Positions 44,301 to 52,927 of a DNA stretch of 64,000 nucleotides are shown piece after piece. The position numbers were made by a program, and so were the translations under genes. The stretch spans positions 127,501 through 191,500 of the forward strand of contig NZ_CP109787.1 of NCBI RefSeq assembly GCF_025857195.1. Reading direction: 5' to 3'. The stretch comes from Leisingera thetidis (GTDB lineage: Bacteria > Pseudomonadota > Alphaproteobacteria > Rhodobacterales > Rhodobacteraceae). The notes below the pieces were generated by a model. It saw only the letters and a program-made list of their open reading frames with translations, was not told where the DNA came from and did no database searches. Within the stretch, counting starts at the first letter, position 1. Every line of letters starts with the position of its first letter.

Positions 44301-44845
44301 AGCTGGACCTGGAAGGCGCGGTGAAGACCCTGCGCGACGGGATCGCCAGTTTGAACCGCGAAGGCCGCGAGCGGCTGCTGACCGCGTTCGAGCAGGTGAA
44401 CAACAGCTTTGCCATGCTGTTCACCCATCTGTTCGGCGGCGGCGAGGCCAATCTGGTGATGGTCGAAAGCGACGATCCGCTGGACGCGGGGCTGGAGATC
44501 ATGTGCCAGCCGCCGGGCAAGAAACTGTCAACGCTGTCGCTGCTGTCCGGCGGCGAGCAGACGCTGACCGCGATGGCGCTGATCTTTGCGGTGTTCCTGT
44601 CCAACCCGGCGCCGATCTGTGTGCTGGACGAGGTCGACGCGCCGCTTGATGATGCCAACGTCACCCGCTTCTGCGATCTGCTGGACGAGATGTGCCGCCA
44701 GACCGACACCCGCTTCCTGATCATCACCCACCACGCGGTGACGATGGCGCGGATGGACCGGTTGTTCGGTGTCACCATGCAGGAAAAGGGTGTGAGCCAG
44801 CTGGTATCTGTTGACCTCAAGAAGGCAGAGGCGATGGTGGCCTGA
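41390..44845 (+). CDS. smc: Chromosome partition protein SMC
   Basis: A 1151-residue condensin subunit. The N-terminal head has Walker A GPNGCGKSN (about 31-39); long coiled coils flank the hinge (about 510-635, from VAPGYEKALGAALADDL to GDLWRWDGYRAWAE); the C-terminal head holds the signature LLSGGEQTLTAMAL and Walker B ICVLDEVDAPLDDAN. It compacts and resolves sister chromosomes with ScpAB. The start is TTG at 41390 with gaaggggc upstream; no ATG fits the conserved MRFSKLRLNGFKSF start. Confidence 0.97.
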   Translation: MRFSKLRLNGFKSFVDPTELVIADGLTGVVGPNGCGKSNLLEALRWVMGETRAKAMRGGGMEDVIFAGTSSRPARNFAEVSLQIDNSERLAPSGFNDSDILEIVRRITRDVGSAYKSNGKDVRARDVQMLFADASTGAHSPALVRQGQIAELINAKPKARRRILEEAAGISGLYQRRHEAELKLKNTEANLLRVDDVIEQLAGQLAQLAKQARQAQRYREIGEKLRLSEGMLLYRRWREADEARLAAEDEMRVRVEQASKAEALVRAAAAQRGTHEEKLPPLREEEAIAAAILQRLAVQRDSLGDQEAQARQAIERLSSRIVQLGNDIERESGLNNDAGETIERLEWEQRELSKAGGGHDAKLAEAAELARDAGSILQAREDHLAQVTEDVARLAARHQSARRAVEDCQRALGRSEGEAGKARAAQDEAQEALELAAEKFEAAVTAEEEAREASEMAEEALAAADDARTETQSREAEARSQRSEAEGGLGALRAEVTALAKLVERDTAEGGQILDELTVAPGYEKALGAALADDLRAPLAETDGPTGWVALPGYDRDATLPEGVQPLALFVSGPDALSRRVAQIGLVDGDAAAALQPQLQPGQRLVTVEGDLWRWDGYRAWAEDAPSAAALRLEQLNKLEALKQEMEHVSARADGARSAHEMLLRKLEEVTLADQNARQARRVADQRVADAARALSRAEADRNLAEAKLETLGIAVSRHEEDALSARLQLKEAEKGLGELGDLDQARSAVEDIKQSVEAARITMLTHRSSHDELRREGEARTRRAQEVTKELSGWRHRLDSAKQRIEELAERREASQEELEEANAVPAEIAEKREELNEAISEAEARKSAATEALIAAEAALREAVHKERECERLASEAREARARSEARSDAAKDAVTQAAGRIIEAQQITPQALLEKLGVSPDEMPASDDLEHEVDRCKRQRDALGAVNLRAEEDARGVQNEHDTLVAEKLDLEGAVKTLRDGIASLNREGRERLLTAFEQVNNSFAMLFTHLFGGGEANLVMVESDDPLDAGLEIMCQPPGKKLSTLSLLSGGEQTLTAMALIFAVFLSNPAPICVLDEVDAPLDDANVTRFCDLLDEMCRQTDTRFLIITHHAVTMARMDRLFGVTMQEKGVSQLVSVDLKKAEAMVA

Positions 44846-44908
44846 GGCACGCGGTGCTGCGGGGGCTGGTGCTGCTGTCTGGAGAAAATCAATTTGGTGG
44901 AGTGACAA

Positions 44909-45376
44909 ATGAATATGCTCAAAGCAATTGCTGCATCCGCGGTGCTGGTGATGCCGGTTGCCGCGGCAGCCCAGAATGTGGTGGCCAAAACAGGCGACAG
45001 CGTCGCCGGTTTCTTCAAGGATGAAGGCGCCAAGGTCGAGGTGACCACTGACAGCGTGGGCGATCCGAACCTCAAGGTCGAATATTACGGCAATGACTTC
45101 TCGGTCTATTATTACGGCTGCGACGGCAACATCAACTGCGACGCCATCCAGTTCTATTCGGGCTATCAGACCGACGGCGGCGTGCGCCTTGCCAAGATCA
45201 ACGAGTGGAACCGGGAAAACCGTTTTGCCCGCGGCTATGTCTCCGAAGAAGGCTCGGCGCGGATCGAGATGGATGTGTTCCTTGGCAGCGAAGGCATGAG
45301 CCCGGACGATTTCGCTCAGACGGTGGGCATTTGGACACGGCGCATGGCTGAATTCGAAGAGTTCATCGACTGGTGA
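44909..45376 (+). CDS. YbjN-domain secreted protein
   Basis: A 155-residue periplasmic protein: signal peptide ending near AAAAQ (about residue 21), then a YbjN-like domain with CDGNINCDAIQFYSGYQT (two Cys five apart) and INEWNRENRFARGYV, which is the typical block. YbjN homologues affect motility and stress responses in enterobacteria, but the secreted form is uncharacterised. ggtggagtgac precedes the start. Confidence 0.85.
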   Translation: MNMLKAIAASAVLVMPVAAAAQNVVAKTGDSVAGFFKDEGAKVEVTTDSVGDPNLKVEYYGNDFSVYYYGCDGNINCDAIQFYSGYQTDGGVRLAKINEWNRENRFARGYVSEEGSARIEMDVFLGSEGMSPDDFAQTVGIWTRRMAEFEEFIDW

Positions 45377-45434
45377 CTCTGGCTGTCACCGGATCGTGAC
45401 GGCAGGCCGGAAAATCAACCGCTATTGTAGGGGC

Positions 45435-45791
45435 ATGAAATGGATCATGCCCCTTTTCCTATGCCTGATGGCTGGCAGTGCCTTGGCCGGAGAGTGGGGG
45501 CTGCGGCCTGGTGACACGCCGTTTGCCCGGCATGAGCTGGAGGCGCTGCCGGGCCGGTCCTTCCGCTTTTTTGACGGCGGCGAGTCGCTTTACGGCCGCG
45601 ATGGGGCATACGCCTATACCTATTCGATGGACAACGGCGGCGGCACCGCCTGGGGCACCTACAGGATCGCCGGGGACGGCAGCATCTGCGTGGATTTCGC
45701 CAACGGGTTTGCCCGCTGCGACCTGTACGTCCGCAACGGCAGCCGGGTGATTCTGATCACCGAAAAGGGCGAGCGGTTCCCGGTGCGTTAA
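45435..45791 (+). CDS. Small secreted protein, unknown function
   Basis: A 118-residue precursor with a signal peptide (KWIMPLFLCLMAGSALA). The mature part has GRSFRFFDGGESLYGRDGAYAY, then GGGTAWGTYRIAGDGSICVDFANGFARCDLYV, a beta-rich domain with two cysteines that probably pair. Similar small proteins occur in roseobacters, without a known role. ATG 45435 begins the signal peptide after taggggc. Its TAA overlaps the stop of the convergent transglycosylase gene. Confidence 0.75.
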   Translation: MKWIMPLFLCLMAGSALAGEWGLRPGDTPFARHELEALPGRSFRFFDGGESLYGRDGAYAYTYSMDNGGGTAWGTYRIAGDGSICVDFANGFARCDLYVRNGSRVILITEKGERFPVR

Positions 45792-46957
45792 AGCTTCTTC
45801 AGAAGGGCCGGTGTGGGCCAGGCGTCTGCGGGCAGGCCGAGGCGGGCCTGCTCTTTCTGCACGGCAAGCCGGGTGCGCGCTCCGAGGATGCCGTCGATGT
45901 CGCCGACGTTATGGCCGCGGGCCTGCAGTTTTTGCTGCAGCTGCCTCATTTGCTGGCCGCTGAGCCCGCCTTCGGGCTGGCCGGCGTCATAAACCTCCGC
46001 GCCTTGCAGCCGGTTGGCGAAATAGGCAGCTGTCAGCACATAGGTGAAGCTCTGGTTCCACTCGAAATAGATGTCAAAGTTGGGATAGGCGAGGAAGGCG
46101 GGCCCCTTGTGGCCCTGCGGCAGCAGCAGCGAGGCACGCATCGATGGCGCAGGCAGCCCGCCGTTGCGTGCGGTGACGCCCAGATTGCGCCACTGGGCGA
46201 CACTCTTCTTGCGGGCGGTGCCGCTCAGCGACAGGTCCAGATCTTCGGGGATGGTGACTTCCTGCAGCCATGGCTGGCCCGGCTGCCAGCCCATGTGCGA
46301 CAGCATCCGGGCGCCTGACATCAGCGCATCCGGGGCGGAGGTTTTCAGGTTGACCTTGCCGTCGCCATCCGCGTCGACACCGTGTTTCAGAATGTCGCCG
46401 GGCAGCATTTGCACCATTCCGATCTCGCCCGCCCAGGCGCCGGTGGTGCGCTTGGGGTCGAAATTGCCCTTCTGGAACATTTCCAGGGCCGAAAACACCT
46501 GTGGCCGGAACAGTTCCGGGCGGCGGCAGTCATGGGCCAGCGTGACCAGTGCATCGCGGGTGTTGAAATCGCCCTGATAGCCGCCGTAATCGGTCTCGAA
46601 CGCCCAGAAAGCCAGCAGCACACCGCGGTCGATGCCATAGGTGCTTTCGATCCGCTGGAAGGTGGCATCATGTTTCTGCGCCATCTGACGGCCGCGCTTG
46701 AGACGGTTCTGCGAGATCAGGCGGCGGGAGAAATCGACGAAGGGTTTCTGGAACACGCCCTGGCCGCGGTCGGCCTTGAGCACGCGGGGATCCTGGCGGA
46801 TGCCCGAGAAAAAGGCGCTGACCGTGGCAGTGTCATAACCGGCCTGCACCGCCTCATCCTTCATCAGATTGACGAAATTCTGAAAGCTGCCGCCGCATTG
46901 GGCTGCTGCCGCCGCAGGCAGCAGTCCGGCTGCGAGGACAAAGGGCAATAGGCGCAT
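45788..46957 (-). CDS. Lytic murein transglycosylase (MltB-type) with peptidoglycan-binding domain
   Basis: A 389-residue secreted enzyme that cuts glycan strands to 1,6-anhydro ends. It has a signal peptide (1-20), an SLT_2 domain (about 25-320) with catalytic Glu121 in AFWAFETDYGG, and a C-terminal PG_binding_1 domain (about 330-389; LQARGHNVGDIDGILGARTRLAV). There is no lipobox, so it is soluble periplasmic. caaggagcgcc precedes ATG 46957. Confidence 0.93.
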   Translation of the reverse strand: MRLLPFVLAAGLLPAAAAAQCGGSFQNFVNLMKDEAVQAGYDTATVSAFFSGIRQDPRVLKADRGQGVFQKPFVDFSRRLISQNRLKRGRQMAQKHDATFQRIESTYGIDRGVLLAFWAFETDYGGYQGDFNTRDALVTLAHDCRRPELFRPQVFSALEMFQKGNFDPKRTTGAWAGEIGMVQMLPGDILKHGVDADGDGKVNLKTSAPDALMSGARMLSHMGWQPGQPWLQEVTIPEDLDLSLSGTARKKSVAQWRNLGVTARNGGLPAPSMRASLLLPQGHKGPAFLAYPNFDIYFEWNQSFTYVLTAAYFANRLQGAEVYDAGQPEGGLSGQQMRQLQQKLQARGHNVGDIDGILGARTRLAVQKEQARLGLPADAWPTPALLKKL

Positions 46958-47003
46958 GGCTATGGCGCTCCTTGGTTTGACCGCTCCCACGGGATCTTAT
47001 GTG

Positions 47004-47915
47004 CTAGAAAACCGCCGCAATGGCAATGGTCAGGGCCAGGGCAACTGCCCATGTCTGCCACAGCAGGCCAACAGAACGGTTGATGGTCTCGGCATTGGCG
47101 CTCTTGGTGCCGGCGGCATGGACCCAGGGGAAGTCGCGCATTTGCCCGTCATAGGAGCGCGGGCCGGCAAGCGAGGCATCCAGCGCCCGCGCCATGGCGG
47201 CCTCGGGCCAGCCGGCATTCGGGGAGCGGTGCCTGCGGGCGTCCGAAGCGATGGCGCCCCACTGGCGCAGCTGGCCGCCGGCCAGCGCGATCAGCAGGCC
47301 GGTCAGCCGCGCCGGGATCAGGTTCAGGAGGTCATCCAGCCGGGCAGCGGCCCAGCCGAAGTCCTGATAGCGGTCGTTGCGGTAGCCGATCATGCTGTCG
47401 GCGGTGTTGACCATCTTGTAGATGATCAGCCCGGGCAGCCCGGCAATCAGGAACCAGAAGGCAGGTGCGATGACCCCGTCCGACAGGTTCTCCGCCCCGC
47501 TTTCGATGGCGGAGCGGGCGGCCTGCGGAGCAGTCATGCCGGCGGTATCGCGGCTGACGATCATCGCAACGGCATCGCGGCCTTCCTCCAGGCTGCTGCG
47601 CAGGCCGGCGGCGACGGCGGCGACATGTTCGGTCAGCGACCGCTGGGCGATCAGAATGGCGGCTACCAGAATTTCGACCAGCGCGCCGGGCAGCGACAGC
47701 AGCTTGCCCGCAATGTATCCGCACAGGACAAGCGCCAGTGCCGCCAGAACGCCCTTGCCGCGGCGGTTGCTGCCGTTGTTGAGCTTGCGGTCCAGGGCAC
47801 CAACCGCCTTGCCCATCAGCACCGCCGGATGCGTGAGACGGGACCACAGCCATTCCGGCTCGCCAAAGACAGCATCCAGCAAGAGGGCAATCGCCAGCAT
47901 CGCAGCGGTGGTCAT
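47004..47915 (-). CDS. cbiB: Adenosylcobinamide-phosphate synthase CbiB
   Basis: A 303-residue membrane protein that joins aminopropanol (phosphate) to adenosylcobyric acid in B12 synthesis. Conserved parts are [23 protein letters not shown] near the start, SRDTAGM and [16 protein letters not shown], and [28 protein letters not shown] (the DxxDxxxGxR region). Its start overlaps the cobD stop by 4 nt (ATGA), so the two are coupled. Confidence 0.95.
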   Translation of the reverse strand: MTTAAMLAIALLLDAVFGEPEWLWSRLTHPAVLMGKAVGALDRKLNNGSNRRGKGVLAALALVLCGYIAGKLLSLPGALVEILVAAILIAQRSLTEHVAAVAAGLRSSLEEGRDAVAMIVSRDTAGMTAPQAARSAIESGAENLSDGVIAPAFWFLIAGLPGLIIYKMVNTADSMIGYRNDRYQDFGWAAARLDDLLNLIPARLTGLLIALAGGQLRQWGAIASDARRHRSPNAGWPEAAMARALDASLAGPRSYDGQMRDFPWVHAAGTKSANAETINRSVGLLWQTWAVALALTIAIAAVF

Positions 47916-48922
47916 AGCGCGGCCTCCAGCCGGTCCCAGCCATCGGCGGGCGGCAGGCCCAGGCGCAGAAAGGTTCGGGAATAGGGGAAGATGCGGCTCC
48001 AGATATGGGCGCGGGCCAGCTGGCGCTGCCAGGCGGCGGCATCCTCCACATCGTAAAGCCGGAACAGGTCGGTGCCGCCTGCGAGGCTGGCACCCCTGGC
48101 CAGCACCAGCTCATCCAGCCGGGCGGCATCCTGTTTGAGGCGGGTGCGGGCGGCTTCGGCCCACTGGCGGTCCTGCAGCGCCTGCGCACCGGTGCGCAGG
48201 GCGGGGCCGGAGACGGCCCAGGGCCCCTGCCAGCTGGACAGCTTGGCAATCAGCTGCGGATCGCCAATGGCGAAACCCAGCCGCAGGCCGGCCAGTCCCC
48301 AGAATTTTCCGAAACTCTTCAAGACGATGACGCCAGGCCGGCCCGCCATGCGGATCAGGCTTTCCTCCGGGCAGACATCGCAGAAGCTTTCGTCGATGAT
48401 GGTAAGCGGCGCGGTGAGCTGGTCTTCGCTCCACAGGCGGCCGTCGGGGTTGTTGGGGTGCACCGCAACGCGGGCTTCGGCCGGGCCGTCAACGCGGATC
48501 TTCCATCCGCGGGCCTCGAATGCGGCGGCGTGCTCGTTATATGTGGGCTTGGTGATCTGTACCCAGCGCGGTGCGGCGAGGGCCGGCAGGGCGGCAATCA
48601 GGGCCGAGGCGCCCGGGGCGGCCAGCAGGGCCGCCTCTCCGGGGATGTTCCAGAATGCGCGCGCCGCCTGTTCAAGCCCGGCCAGGGCATCGGCATCCGG
48701 AAGCGCCCCCCAATCGCCGGCGGTGAACTGCGGCAGCGGGTAGGGATGCGGGTTGATGCCGGTGGACAAGTCCATCCAGCCGCCGCGCGCACCGCCGAAT
48801 TCGGCCATGGCAGCGCTCAGGTTGCCGCCGTGATCCCGGGGCAGGGGTGCATTATCAAGCGGGAGTTCAAGCATCGCGGTAGCCACCGGTGGATAATTCT
48901 CTCCGAACTGGTCGGATGCCAT
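47912..48922 (-). CDS. cobD: Threonine-phosphate decarboxylase (CobD/CobC type)
   Basis: A 336-residue fold-type I PLP enzyme of cobalamin synthesis (CobC in Pseudomonas naming, CobD in Salmonella). It has [16 protein letters not shown] and [14 protein letters not shown] at the N-terminus, the PLP Asp in [10 protein letters not shown] and the PLP Lys in [17 protein letters not shown] (probably Lys206). It supplies the aminopropanol phosphate arm used by CbiB, its coupled neighbour. The start is uncertain: ATG 48922 or ATG 48874; neither has a good ribosome binding site. Confidence 0.92.
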   Translation of the reverse strand: MASDQFGENYPPVATAMLELPLDNAPLPRDHGGNLSAAMAEFGGARGGWMDLSTGINPHPYPLPQFTAGDWGALPDADALAGLEQAARAFWNIPGEAALLAAPGASALIAALPALAAPRWVQITKPTYNEHAAAFEARGWKIRVDGPAEARVAVHPNNPDGRLWSEDQLTAPLTIIDESFCDVCPEESLIRMAGRPGVIVLKSFGKFWGLAGLRLGFAIGDPQLIAKLSSWQGPWAVSGPALRTGAQALQDRQWAEAARTRLKQDAARLDELVLARGASLAGGTDLFRLYDVEDAAAWQRQLARAHIWSRIFPYSRTFLRLGLPPADGWDRLEAAL

Positions 48923-49024
48923 ATGAGACAAGGCGGTTAATAAAGCAACCGGGGCCGTGCGTGAACTCCTTATTTGATACGGGATCGGCTGATCTGACGC
49001 TGATCGGCGTCAGGCGGTGCGGGG

Positions 49025-49999
49025 TCAGCCGCGCCGGTGCGGCTCCAGCCAATCGATATCCGGATTGACCGGGATAATCCGGTGCGGGTTGATGGTGTCG
49101 TGGCTGTAATAATAGTGGCGCACGATGTGCTGCATGCCCACTGTCTCTACCACGCCGGGCCACTGGTACAGCTCGCGGGTATAGGCCCAGAGGTTCGGGT
49201 AATCCACCAGCCGCTTGCGGTTGCATTTGAAATGCAGGTGATAGACCGGGTCAAAGCGCAGGAGGGTGGTGAACAGCCGCCAGTCGGCCTCGGTCACCTT
49301 GTCGCCCAGCAGGTAGCGGTGCTGCGACAGCAGGTCCTCAAGCCAGTCCAGGCTCTCGAAAAGCGGCTCTACCGCGGCGTCATAGGCCTCTTGCGAAGTG
49401 GCAAAGCCGCATTTGTAGACGCCGTTGTTGATGGTGCTGTAGACGCGGGCGTTCACCGCCTCGATCGGTTCGCGCAGCTCTTCGGGCCAGTAGTCATCCG
49501 TGTTGCCGGTGATCCCGTCGAAGGCCGAATTGAACATCCGGATGATTTCGGAGCTTTCGTTGGAGACAATGGTGTCCTGGGCCTTGTCCCACAGCACCGG
49601 CACCGTCACCCGGCCGGTGTAACCCGTATCCGCGCGGGTGTAGATCTGGTGCAAATGGGAGCTGCCGAACAGCGGATCGCCGGTGGCGCCGTGCCCGTCG
49701 GTTTCAAAAGTCCAGCCTTCGCCGAGCATGTCGGGGTGCACGACAGAGACGGAGATATGCTCTTCCAGCCCCTTCAGCTTGCGGACAATCAGGGTGCGGT
49801 GCGCCCAGGGGCAGGCCAGCGACACAAAAAGGTGGTAGCGCCCGCTTTCCGCGGCAAAACCGCTCTGGCCCGAGGGGCCTGCGCTGCCATCGGCGGTGAT
49901 CCAGTTGCGGAACTGCGATTCGCTGCGTTTGAAGGCGCCGCCGGTGGCGCCGGTGTCATACCACTGGTCGTGCCATTTACCGTCGATCAAAAGACCCAT
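49025..49999 (-). CDS. Glutathionyl-hydroquinone reductase (YqjG/ECM4 family)
   Basis: A 324-residue xi-class glutathione transferase that reduces glutathionyl-(hydro)quinones, with catalytic Cys63 in SLACPWAHR. Other conserved blocks are VTVPVLWDKAQDTIVSNESSEIIRM and LLGDKVTEADWRLFTTLLRFD. caggagcagacgcg precedes ATG 49999. It stands alone, between the cob genes and a divergent small gene. Confidence 0.95.
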   Translation of the reverse strand: MGLLIDGKWHDQWYDTGATGGAFKRSESQFRNWITADGSAGPSGQSGFAAESGRYHLFVSLACPWAHRTLIVRKLKGLEEHISVSVVHPDMLGEGWTFETDGHGATGDPLFGSSHLHQIYTRADTGYTGRVTVPVLWDKAQDTIVSNESSEIIRMFNSAFDGITGNTDDYWPEELREPIEAVNARVYSTINNGVYKCGFATSQEAYDAAVEPLFESLDWLEDLLSQHRYLLGDKVTEADWRLFTTLLRFDPVYHLHFKCNRKRLVDYPNLWAYTRELYQWPGVVETVGMQHIVRHYYYSHDTINPHRIIPVNPDIDWLEPHRRG

Positions 50000-50214
50000 C
50001 GCGTCTGCTCCTGCTGCTTTGCAGAACCAACATAGGCGGGCACGGGCGTCGCGCCTATGCAACGCTGCGCGCAAGCCCTCTGCGCCACTGCACAACAGCA
50101 ACAATGTTGCGCGTCCGTCAAATTTCCGAAAATGTTCACTTGATTTTATCTGTTTGCGACGCACCGTTGATTAAGTGGACCCGAGGAAACCCAAGGATTT
50201 GGAAGGCCGGAACG

Positions 50215-50583
50215 ATGAACACCTATGTGCCCAAAGCCGTGCAGGAAGCACTGGACACCGCCCGCCTTCAGGGAATGCGGAGGAAAAGCCGGTTGCGGGT
50301 GATGGCGGGCGAGGAGCTGATCCCGGTCCTGCGGATATGGAAGACCGGCTTCTCGGTTGAGGCGGAAACCGCGCCGATGCTGCGCGGCCTGGTCGATCTG
50401 TATGACGGCACCCGCCACCTGTCGCAATGCCTGATCGTCGCCAGCGAGGAAGAGGGCGGCGAGATGCGGTATGAGTTCAAGCGCTCAACCCCCGCTGCAG
50501 ACAAGGCGCCGCTGGATTTCTATAAATCGCCGGACGCGCCTGCCGGGCTGATCCCTTTTGACCAGTCCCAGGGCAAGATCTGA
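50215..50583 (+). CDS. Conserved hypothetical protein
   Basis: A 122-residue soluble protein. The first 25 residues form a helix, followed by RRKSRLRVMAGEELIPVLRIWKTGF and a beta-rich part with GLVDLYDG and CLIVASEEEG. The basic R-x4-R start and the beta pattern recall PilZ domains, but the D/NxSxxG motif is not seen, so I do not assign it. ggaaggccgg lies upstream of ATG 50215. Convergent with the L,D-transpeptidase gene. Confidence 0.7.
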   Translation: MNTYVPKAVQEALDTARLQGMRRKSRLRVMAGEELIPVLRIWKTGFSVEAETAPMLRGLVDLYDGTRHLSQCLIVASEEEGGEMRYEFKRSTPAADKAPLDFYKSPDAPAGLIPFDQSQGKI

Positions 50584-50592
50584 GGCCCCAGT

Positions 50593-51123
50593 TCAGGGGC
50601 GGATTTCCACCTCGGTTCCGATCTGTGTCAGGCGCCAGAGCGTTTCCATCTGTTCATTGCTGACGGCGATGCAGCCGGCGGTCCAATCGCCCGGCAGGGT
50701 GATCAGATTGCCCACTGAATTCGGCTGCCCGTGAATGAAGATATCTCCGCCGGGGCTGACCCCTGCGGCCTGGGCGCGGGCGCGGTCCCCGGGCTGCGGG
50801 TAGTTGATCCCCAGCGACAGGTGGTAGGCGCTGTTGGGGTTGCGCCTGTCGATCTGGAAAGTGCCTTCGGGCGTTTTGCCGTCCCCTTCCTGGAACTTGT
50901 CGCCCGCCGGTTCAAAACCAAGCGCGACAGGAAATTCCAGCACCGTTTCGCCGCCGCGGCTGGCGGTCAGGCGGCGGGCGGACTTCTCGATCAGGATACG
51001 GTCGATCCGGTCCGCCGCCGCGGACTGCGGCGGCGGACCGGGGCGCGGGGCAAGGGCCTGCCACGCGGCCCAGGCAGCGCCGGTCAGGACAACCAGCGCC
51101 AGCAGGCGCAGCAGGCGTTTCAT
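50593..51123 (-). CDS. L,D-transpeptidase (YkuD domain)
   Basis: A 176-residue envelope enzyme. It has one N-terminal membrane helix or uncleaved signal (5-24) and a YkuD domain with His131 in IFIHGQPNS and catalytic Cys151 in DWTAGCIAVSN (usual form SxGC). It makes 3-3 cross-links or attaches proteins to peptidoglycan. It directly follows the PatB gene on the same strand, with no gap between stop and start. Confidence 0.92.
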   Translation of the reverse strand: MKRLLRLLALVVLTGAAWAAWQALAPRPGPPPQSAAADRIDRILIEKSARRLTASRGGETVLEFPVALGFEPAGDKFQEGDGKTPEGTFQIDRRNPNSAYHLSLGINYPQPGDRARAQAAGVSPGGDIFIHGQPNSVGNLITLPGDWTAGCIAVSNEQMETLWRLTQIGTEVEIRP

Positions 51124-52296
51124 TTATTGCAGGTCCGAGAACGCCTTGGTCAGGCGGCGGCAGGCTTCCTCGACGCGGGCGCGCTGGGTGGCCAGGTTGA
51201 ACCGTTCCATGAACTCGCCGCCGGTGCCGAAACCGTCCCCGGGCGAGGTGGCGATCCTGGCGTCCTCGCGCAGGCGCTTGAGGAATTCCCCGCGGCTCAT
51301 GCCGGTGCCGGAGAAATCGACCCAAGCCAGGTAGGTAGACTGCAGCGGCAGGGATTTCAGCCCCGGCAGCGCATTCACCGCCTCATCGAACAGCTTCCGG
51401 TTGCCTTCCAGATGGGCGATCTGGGCATCCACCCATTCGGCGCCTGCCGGGGAATAGGCTGCGGTGATCATGCTGACGCCGAGTCCGCTGGGCGCGTAGT
51501 CCAGCGTATCCAGCTTGTGCCGCATCGCGGACCGCAGGTCCGGATCGGGGATGATCATGTTGCCGGTGCGCTGGCCGGCAATGTTGAAGGTCTTGGAGGG
51601 GGCCGTCAGGGTCACGGCCCATGGACGCGCCTCGGGCGCGGCAACGTCCATCGGCACAAAGGTGCTGCCCGGGTAGACCAGATCGTGGTGGACCTCATCA
51701 GAGACCAGGAGCAGGTTGTTGCGCTTGGCAAACGCCGCAACCGCGCGCAGTTCCTCCGGGGTCCAGACCCGGCCTGAGGGGTTTTGTGGCGAACACCACA
51801 GCAGCAGCTTCTCGGTGCCGTCCAGGCGCGATTGCGCGTCGTCTAGATCCAGATTGTAGGTGTCTCCCGCACGCGCCAGCGGGCATTCGGTGACCCTGCG
51901 CCCGGCCTTGTTCACCTTGTGGGCAAACTCGTGGTAGACGGGCGAGAAGATCACCACGCCGTCACCCGGCTGGCTCCAGACATCAATGCAAAGGGCAATG
52001 GCGTTGCCAAGGCCTTGGGACGTCAGGATCCAATCCGTCTCGATGTCCCAGCTGTGGCGGTTTTTCATCCACCATTGCCCCGCCTGCAGATACTCCGGGT
52101 GCTGCCAGGAATAGCCGAACACGCCATGCTCGGCGGCCTGTTTGACCGCGTCGATCACACAGGGCGCGGTCGGGTAGTCGGAATCCGCGGTCCACATCGC
52201 CAAACCGTCCTGCGCGGAGACGCCGTACAGCGTCTCCATCTTGTCCCATTTCGAACTGTGGGTGCCGCGGCGGTCGATGATCGTGTCAAAATCCAT
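51124..52296 (-). CDS. MalY/PatB-type PLP C-S lyase or aminotransferase
   Basis: A 390-residue class I/II PLP enzyme. DRRGTHSSKWDKM at the start, MWTADSDYPTAPCV and GYSW are typical of PatB/MalY cystathionine beta-lyases. The PLP Lys is Lys235 in APSKTFNIAGQR, and the PLP Asp is in LLLVSDEVHHDLV. It probably cleaves cystathionine or related thioethers, releasing thiol, pyruvate and ammonia; roseobacter relatives take part in sulfur metabolism. acgggagttcaccac precedes ATG 52296. An open frame continues far upstream and is spurious. Confidence 0.92.
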   Translation of the reverse strand: MDFDTIIDRRGTHSSKWDKMETLYGVSAQDGLAMWTADSDYPTAPCVIDAVKQAAEHGVFGYSWQHPEYLQAGQWWMKNRHSWDIETDWILTSQGLGNAIALCIDVWSQPGDGVVIFSPVYHEFAHKVNKAGRRVTECPLARAGDTYNLDLDDAQSRLDGTEKLLLWCSPQNPSGRVWTPEELRAVAAFAKRNNLLLVSDEVHHDLVYPGSTFVPMDVAAPEARPWAVTLTAPSKTFNIAGQRTGNMIIPDPDLRSAMRHKLDTLDYAPSGLGVSMITAAYSPAGAEWVDAQIAHLEGNRKLFDEAVNALPGLKSLPLQSTYLAWVDFSGTGMSRGEFLKRLREDARIATSPGDGFGTGGEFMERFNLATQRARVEEACRRLTKAFSDLQ

Positions 52297-52395
52297 GTGG
52301 TGAACTCCCGTATCTTTGTTTGCGAAGCTAATCGCTGCAGCGGCGTGCGCAAGGGGGGCGTTGCGATGGCGCTGCTGATCGCATACATGGACCCC

Positions 52396-52914
52396 ATGAA
52401 ACGACCGATCCTGATCCATCCCGACCCCCGCCTGAAGAAGGTCTGCGTGCCTGTGCCGGACCTGAGCGACGAGCTGCGCACGCTGGCGGATGACATGCTG
52501 GAGACCATGTATGCCGCACCCGGCATCGGCCTGGCGGCACCGCAGATAGGCATACTGCGGCGGCTGATCGTGCTGGATTGCGTCAAGGAAGAAGACGGCG
52601 ATGCGCGTCCGCTGGTGATGTTCAATCCACAGATCCTGTCGTCCTCGGAGGAGACCAACGTCTATGAGGAAGGCTGCCTGTCGATCCCGGACCAATATGC
52701 CGAAGTGACCCGCCCCAGGGTGGTGGAGGTGGCGTGGATGGACCGCGACGGCAATGCGCAGCGCGAGACGTTTGACGGGCTTTGGGCCACTTGCGTGCAG
52801 CATGAGATCGATCATCTGGACGGCAAGCTGTTCATCGATTACCTGAAGCCGCTGAAGCGCCAGATGATCACCCGCAAGATGCAGAAGCTGAAGCGCGAAC
52901 GCGCCCGCGCCTGA
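52396..52914 (+). CDS. def: Peptide deformylase
   Basis: A 172-residue deformylase that removes the formyl group from nascent proteins. All three motifs are intact: GIGLAAPQ (43-50), EGCLS with Cys94, and QHEIDH with His136, Glu137 and His140. The start may be ATG 52396 or the in-frame ATG 52387. It is divergent from the PatB gene and leads def - deformylase-like - fmt. Confidence 0.96.
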   Translation: MKRPILIHPDPRLKKVCVPVPDLSDELRTLADDMLETMYAAPGIGLAAPQIGILRRLIVLDCVKEEDGDARPLVMFNPQILSSSEETNVYEEGCLSIPDQYAEVTRPRVVEVAWMDRDGNAQRETFDGLWATCVQHEIDHLDGKLFIDYLKPLKRQMITRKMQKLKRERARA

Positions 52915-52927
52915 GGGGACCCGAGCC

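Noticed and set aside
51919..52386. 156-codon upstream extension of def
   Set aside because: It overlaps the PatB gene in antisense; the deformylase family begins at the MKRPILIHPDPRL segment.
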